A stretch of 64,000 nucleotides of DNA, taken from Bacteroidales bacterium UBA3289 (GTDB lineage: Bacteria; Bacteroidota; Bacteroidia; Bacteroidales; UBA932). Location: assembly GCA_002361625.1 (NCBI GenBank), contig DETL01000008.1:24465-88464 (forward strand), in the 5' to 3' direction. The position numbers and the translations under genes are program-made. Shown piece by piece: positions 59,984 through 64,000 of this stretch. The notes under the pieces were generated by a model that ran no database searches, was not told the origin of the DNA, and saw nothing but the letters and a program-made list of their open reading frames with translations. Position 1 is the stretch's first letter; each line of letters opens with the position of its first letter.

Positions 59984-61603
59984 ATGAAAAAGTTTATTAT
60001 ACCTGTCCTTGCTCTTCTCGCCCTGGCATCCTGCACCGCCAAGTTCGATGAGATGAACAAACCCACCACGGGTCTTACCATGGACTCCGCGCAGCCGATG
60101 TACATCTTCGGCCGTACGCTGTACAACGGTTCCTCCAACGACCATCAGCGTAACTTCAACCTGAACGACGACATGTACGCCCACTATTTCGCCCAGGGTC
60201 TCGGTTGGACCGACTTCTGGCGCTACAACGCCGGCTGGGGCGACATCTTCTGGCGCGATTTCTACACGGACCGTCTCCAGGAATACTGGCTCATCGACGA
60301 AATCTGCGGTGACCAGCCCGAGTACAAGTGCATCAAGGCCGCCAACGACGTGTGGAACGTCGTCCTCTGGCTCCGCGTGATCGACCGTCACGGTGACGCC
60401 CCTTACTTCGACGCCGACGGCAAATTCGGCGCCGGCAAGGGTACCACCCTCCCGTACAGCAAGGTCGAGGATATCTATGCCGACCTGATCAGCCGCCTGA
60501 AGGCCGACGTGGCCGCTTTCGGCAACACATCCGGCCAGTTCGACTTCGGCGCTTACGACTTCCTGTTCAACAATGACTGGAACCAGTGGAAGAAGTTCGC
60601 CAACACCCTGATCATGCGTCTTGCCATGCGTTACTCCAAGACCGACAAGTTCAAGGCCGACTTCGTGGCGGCCGCGGGCGGCTGCTTTGACAGCCCGTCC
60701 GACTACGCCCGCATCAGCTGCGACACCGGTGTCTGGGGCGACTACTATGACCGTACCTTCAACGACTGGTCCAACACCTTCACGAACTGCGACTTCATGG
60801 ACATGATGAACGGTACCAACAAGGGTTACAAGACCGGCGTCGTGGATCCCCGCCGCGCCTTCTTCTTCCTGCCCGGTACCGATGCGGCCACGGCCGGCAA
60901 CAGCAACTGGGACGGCTATCCCTTCGACTACACCTCCGATACCGAGCGCACCATCGTCACCGAGCACGGTGGCCAGAAGTCCTATGCCCGCCTGAACATG
61001 TATGACGTGAACGGTCTGTTCCACTACAGCGGCGCCGGCAACGAGAACCTCTCCTGGTGCTACAGCTCCTACTCCGAGGCCCTGTTCCTCAAGGCCGAGG
61101 CTGCCCTCCGCGGCTGGATCTCCGGCAACGCCGAGGATATGTGGAAGCAGGCCATCAAGGCTTCCATGGACGAGATCGGCGTGTTCGTCACCCGTTCCGG
61201 TGGCAAGAACACCATCAGCGCCGACGAGCAGAACGCCTACATCGCCGCCCTGCCTGCCTTCGGTTCCAGCAAGGAAGAGCAGCTGCGCAGCATCATGGTC
61301 CAGAAGTGGATCGCCCTGTACCCGAACTCCGTCGAGGCCTGGGCCGAGCAGCGCCGTACCGGTTATCCGGACTACGCCTCCAAGATCCTCACCTATCCGG
61401 CCGTGAGCGCCAGCTCCGGTGTGAGCGTGGGCAACATCATCCAGCGCATCCCGTATCCGCAGAACGAGTACAACACCAACGCGATCAACGTTCCTGCCGA
61501 GTTCGCGGACTACAATGCGAAGAACATGGAGAAGGGTATTTCCTGGAGCCTGGGTGGCGAAAACAAGACCCAGTCCGCGACAGCCAGCCCGAAGAACTTC
61601 TGA
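59984..61603 (+). CDS. SusD-like surface nutrient-binding lipoprotein
   Basis: Binds the substrate and delivers it to the SusC-like channel, 539 residues. Lipobox LALASC near residue 17; the body resembles the SusD/RagB 'SusD-like 2' group, with KAANDVWNVVLWLRVIDRHG, MVQKWIALYPNSVEAWAEQRRTG near the end and IIQRIPYPQNEYN. The ATG at 59984 is preferred over a TTG at 59978. The stop overlaps the next start as TGATG. Confidence 0.93.
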   Translation: MKKFIIPVLALLALASCTAKFDEMNKPTTGLTMDSAQPMYIFGRTLYNGSSNDHQRNFNLNDDMYAHYFAQGLGWTDFWRYNAGWGDIFWRDFYTDRLQEYWLIDEICGDQPEYKCIKAANDVWNVVLWLRVIDRHGDAPYFDADGKFGAGKGTTLPYSKVEDIYADLISRLKADVAAFGNTSGQFDFGAYDFLFNNDWNQWKKFANTLIMRLAMRYSKTDKFKADFVAAAGGCFDSPSDYARISCDTGVWGDYYDRTFNDWSNTFTNCDFMDMMNGTNKGYKTGVVDPRRAFFFLPGTDAATAGNSNWDGYPFDYTSDTERTIVTEHGGQKSYARLNMYDVNGLFHYSGAGNENLSWCYSSYSEALFLKAEAALRGWISGNAEDMWKQAIKASMDEIGVFVTRSGGKNTISADEQNAYIAALPAFGSSKEEQLRSIMVQKWIALYPNSVEAWAEQRRTGYPDYASKILTYPAVSASSGVSVGNIIQRIPYPQNEYNTNAINVPAEFADYNAKNMEKGISWSLGGENKTQSATASPKNF

Positions 61604-62667
61604 TGAAACGCCGTTCGTTTCTTAAAAATGCAGCATGGGCCTCGGTTCTCCTGACCGGGGCCCCTGCTCTTTCATCCTGCATCCGGAAGGAGGATTCCTC
61701 CGGCACGCAGCCGACCGGAACCGAGCCCTTTGCCTCGCTGCCCTACCGGGCCGACGGCTGCTTCAAACTGCTCCAGTTCACGGACACGCACTATATCGCG
61801 GGCGATCCCCGGTCGGAACGGGCGCTCCGGTGCGTGGAAGAGGCCCTGGACGCGGAAAAGCCGGACCTCGTCATCCATACCGGCGACATCCTTTTCGGAA
61901 AGCCCGACCAGGAGTCGGCCCTGGAAATCCTCCGGCCCATCGCCGACCGGGGCATTCCCTTCGCCGTCGCGCTCGGGAATCACGATTCCCAGTTCGGATC
62001 TTCCCGGGAGACCATCTTCTCCCTCATCCGGGACCTCCCCGGCTGTCTGAACACGGCCCCCAAGGAAGGGGTCTATGGCAGTTCCAACGACGTCATCACC
62101 CTCACGGCAGGCGGCAGGACGGACCGGGTCCTGTATCTGTTCGATTCCATGGATGCGGTCATCCTCAAGGGAGAGGAGGAAATCCATTCCTACGACTATA
62201 TCCGCTACAGTCAGCTAGGTTGGTATCGGGCTCACAGCGAGCATTTTACGCAGGAGAATGGCGGGACGCCCGTCCCTTCCCTGGCGTTTTTCCATATCCC
62301 GCTCCGCGAAATCGAAGAAGCCCTGGCCGCCCCCGGCTCGCTCCTCGCGGGCACCAACGGAGAGCCGCCCTGCCCGTCCCGGATCAACAGCGGCCTGCTG
62401 GCCCAGTTCCGCGAACTGCAGGACGTCCAGGCCATCGTCACGGGGCACGACCACGACTGTGACTACGTGCTCCGCTACGGAAACATGTATTACATCTATG
62501 GCCGCTTCAGCGGCTGTGACACCGTTTATAACCACCTGGGCCGCGCAGGAATGGGCGGCGAGAAGGTATCCGGCTGCCGCCTCTTCGAATTCAAGGCCGG
62601 CGAATCCGGTTTCCGTACCTGGGTCCGCCTCTATGGCGGCGAGGTCCAGCAGGACCTGACCCTATAA
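61603..62667 (+). CDS. Exported calcineurin-like metallophosphoesterase lipoprotein
   Basis: A 354-residue protein whose start MKRRSFLKNAAW is Tat-like (RRSF) with a lipobox-like LSSC at residues 23-26. It has all metal-ligand motifs of the calcineurin superfamily: TDTHY (Asp61, His63), HTGD (Asp95), GNHD (Asn126, His127), FFHIPL (His231) and GHDHD (His282, His284). It is co-translated with SusD, so the locus probably takes up a phosphate-ester substrate after hydrolysis at the surface or in the periplasm. Closest relatives include Icc-like and purple acid phosphatase-like enzymes; substrate not readable. Confidence 0.9.
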   Translation: MKRRSFLKNAAWASVLLTGAPALSSCIRKEDSSGTQPTGTEPFASLPYRADGCFKLLQFTDTHYIAGDPRSERALRCVEEALDAEKPDLVIHTGDILFGKPDQESALEILRPIADRGIPFAVALGNHDSQFGSSRETIFSLIRDLPGCLNTAPKEGVYGSSNDVITLTAGGRTDRVLYLFDSMDAVILKGEEEIHSYDYIRYSQLGWYRAHSEHFTQENGGTPVPSLAFFHIPLREIEEALAAPGSLLAGTNGEPPCPSRINSGLLAQFRELQDVQAIVTGHDHDCDYVLRYGNMYYIYGRFSGCDTVYNHLGRAGMGGEKVSGCRLFEFKAGESGFRTWVRLYGGEVQQDLTL

Positions 62668-64000
62668 CACTTCCACGAATTCATCCTCCCCGTTTTCCCG
62701 GACGTACCAGATCGTTCCGGAAACGGGGTTGTGTCCCATGGCGCGGTACAGGTCCATATATGTGCGGACCTGATTCAGATACTGATCGTCCGGCTGGCCG
62801 AACTTGTAGTCGATGACGGCGGCGGAGCCGTCGGGACGGAGGACGACGCGGTCCGGGCGGAGATCCGTGCCGTCGGCGGCGAGGATGGGCTCCTCATTCA
62901 GGATGCGGTAATCCGGGGAGAACCAACCGCGGGCTGCCACGGAGGCGATCTCCTCCGACAGGAACGAGAGGGTGTGTTCCCGGTCGGCGCGCGGCAGCTC
63001 GCCGGAGGCGACGGCGCGGTCCACGGCGGCCGGAAGGTCTTCCGGCAGGGTGACGCTGGCCAGGATGTCGTGCATCACGAGGCCGCGGAGACGGTTGGAA
63101 GCGTCCGGGCCCACGAGGCCGTCGGGGCCGAAGTAATCGGCCGCGTCCCGGCTGAATTTCAGGCGGCCGCGCTCCCCTGCCTCGTAGGACGGATAGCCCA
63201 CGGCAAGCGGCTGCGCCACCGCCGCCTTCCGTTTCATGGTACCGAAGTCATACGGGGTACCCGCATGGAAATCCCTTGTCCCGACAAAGCCGTACAGGAC
63301 CTGCGAGAGGTTCTTCCAATCGGCCGGTTCCCCATCCTTGACCGCATCCAGGACCTTTCCGGGCGGGCACTTGGCAATCACCTTGAGACCGTACTTGGGC
63401 CGCGTCAGGGCCACGTAGAAGACGTTGATATTGTCAATCATCTGCATTTCCCGTTCCCGGCGGTAGTCCTCGGCAAAGAGGGTTTCCTCGGAAGAGCCAC
63501 TCAGTTCCACGTGATAAACGCCATCGGCCACATCGGCGATGGGTTTCCCGTCCACGTCGGGGCGACACCAGTAGGAAGAGGGTTTGAAGAGGGTGACTTT
63601 CTCCGCAAACGGGAAGATGACGTACGGGAACTCCAGTCCCTTGGACTTATGGATAGTCATCACCCGCACCGAGGCGCCGGAATCCGGCGAGGCGATCTTG
63701 GGATCCGCCCCTTCCCAGTCCCGGAGGAAAGCGGCGAGGTCATTGCCCCGCGAAGCCGTCCAGTCCAGGAGGAAGTCCATGAAGGACTGGACATAGGGAA
63801 TCTCCGCATCGAAGGTATCCGGTTCTGCGTTCCGAAGGCCGCGCAGGAGCGATTCCGCCAGTTCGGTGAGCGAGTGGTAGTGGTCCGGAAGCTGGATTTT
63901 CATCTGCCGGGCGAGGTAGCCCGCGACGGAAGCCCGGTCCGGCGAGTCGGGGCTGTCCACCAGGGAGAGCTGGGACACGAGCCGGCGCACCGTCACGGAG
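62662..64000 (-). CDS. UvrD/RecB-type helicase with PD-(D/E)XK nuclease domain, C-terminal part (cut by window edge)
   Basis: Only the C-terminal 444-plus residues are in the window; the frame stays open to the edge. Visible: superfamily 1 helicase motif V (VRVMTIHKSKGLEFPYV) and motif VI (FYVALTRPK), then a nuclease domain with RPDRVVLRPDGSAAVIDYKFG. Here Asp and Lys of the D-x-K core are present. This matches AddA/RecB-type exonuclease helicases of Bacteroidota, which repair double-strand breaks. The stop overlaps the end of the convergent phosphoesterase gene by 6 bp. Confidence 0.88.
   Translation of the reverse strand, partial: SVTVRRLVSQLSLVDSPDSPDRASVAGYLARQMKIQLPDHYHSLTELAESLLRGLRNAEPDTFDAEIPYVQSFMDFLLDWTASRGNDLAAFLRDWEGADPKIASPDSGASVRVMTIHKSKGLEFPYVIFPFAEKVTLFKPSSYWCRPDVDGKPIADVADGVYHVELSGSSEETLFAEDYRREREMQMIDNINVFYVALTRPKYGLKVIAKCPPGKVLDAVKDGEPADWKNLSQVLYGFVGTRDFHAGTPYDFGTMKRKAAVAQPLAVGYPSYEAGERGRLKFSRDAADYFGPDGLVGPDASNRLRGLVMHDILASVTLPEDLPAAVDRAVASGELPRADREHTLSFLSEEIASVAARGWFSPDYRILNEEPILAADGTDLRPDRVVLRPDGSAAVIDYKFGQPDDQYLNQVRTYMDLYRAMGHNPVSGTIWYVRENGEDEFVEVL

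Noticed and set aside
1..64000. CRISPR arrays, transfer RNAs, ribosomal RNAs, insertion sequences or phage genes
   Set aside because: No spaced direct repeats, cloverleaf-like segments, transposases, integrases or terminal inverted repeats were found on reading the intergenic gaps and gene products.

Overview
The window is chromosomal DNA of a high-GC member of the Bacteroidota, most likely Bacteroidales. Evidence seen directly: a SusC/SusD pair; genes resembling the Bacteroidota-typical families DUF4290, DUF4293, DUF3822 and DUF3575; a LolA gene overlapping ftsK; and the Bacteroidota -7 promoter box TAnnTTTG in front of many genes. In three cases the box lies exactly 19 bp downstream of a TTTG -33 element. 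The base composition (rich in G+C third positions) and small gene content suggest an Alistipes-like or uncultured rumen/gut Bacteroidales lineage. That placement is inference. I see no rRNA, tRNA, CRISPR array, insertion sequence or prophage. No gene-free stretch exceeds about 165 bp.

Layout: (1) 1-5.6 kb, minus strand: a copper-type P-ATPase cut by the window edge, a periplasmic coiled-coil protein, a three-module outer-membrane barrel protein and an OmpA-like lipoprotein. (2) 5.6-8.4 kb: dnaK, and a pseudouridine synthase facing away from it. (3) 8.4-20.6 kb, minus: a run from gyrA through a TPR protein, a CapA-like protein and phoH. A second promoter then starts a SPOR lipoprotein, a degenerate M28 peptidase fused to a TonB-type C-terminal domain, leuS, yitT and a membrane-tethered AraC-type regulator. 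(4) 20.6-25 kb: a Clp ATPase divergent from gyrA, an unusual 42-residue peptide gene with dyad-rich promoter opposing its 3' end, DUF4293, and a nucleoside phosphorylase. (5) 24.6-30.8 kb: fatty-acid synthesis (fabZ, fabF, fabH), a membrane LytTR regulator, queF, prfA, mazG.

(6) 30.8-40.9 kb: a CoA-transferase converges through a strong bidirectional terminator on a long minus-strand run (membrane protein, DUF3822, rsmD, cstA, HerA-like ATPase, etfB, etfA, acyl-CoA dehydrogenase). (7) 41-46.9 kb, plus: DHH phosphoesterase, two FKBP-type lipoproteins, MATE exporter, cytidylate-kinase-like protein, and a serine hydrolase whose start codon lies inside a dispersed-repeat-like sequence. (8) 46.9-52 kb: acetate/butyrate kinase, phosphotransbutyrylase-like enzyme and an anchored Pro-rich protein; comEC converges on apbE. 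(9) 52-56.7 kb: a FISUMP lipoprotein, and lolA/ftsK/DUF4290. (10) 56.8-62.7 kb: a compact SusC-SusD-phosphoesterase operon. (11) The right edge carries the C-terminal part of a RecB/AddA-type helicase-nuclease.

How the genes fit together: acyl-CoA dehydrogenase, electron-transfer flavoprotein, CoA-transferase, phosphotransacylase and acyl kinase together suggest a fermentative acyl-CoA module making butyrate or another short-chain acid. The most unusual items are the 42-residue peptide gene with its dyads, the catalytically degenerate M28-TonB fusion, the repeat-derived gene start, and the phosphoesterase-only SusCD locus.
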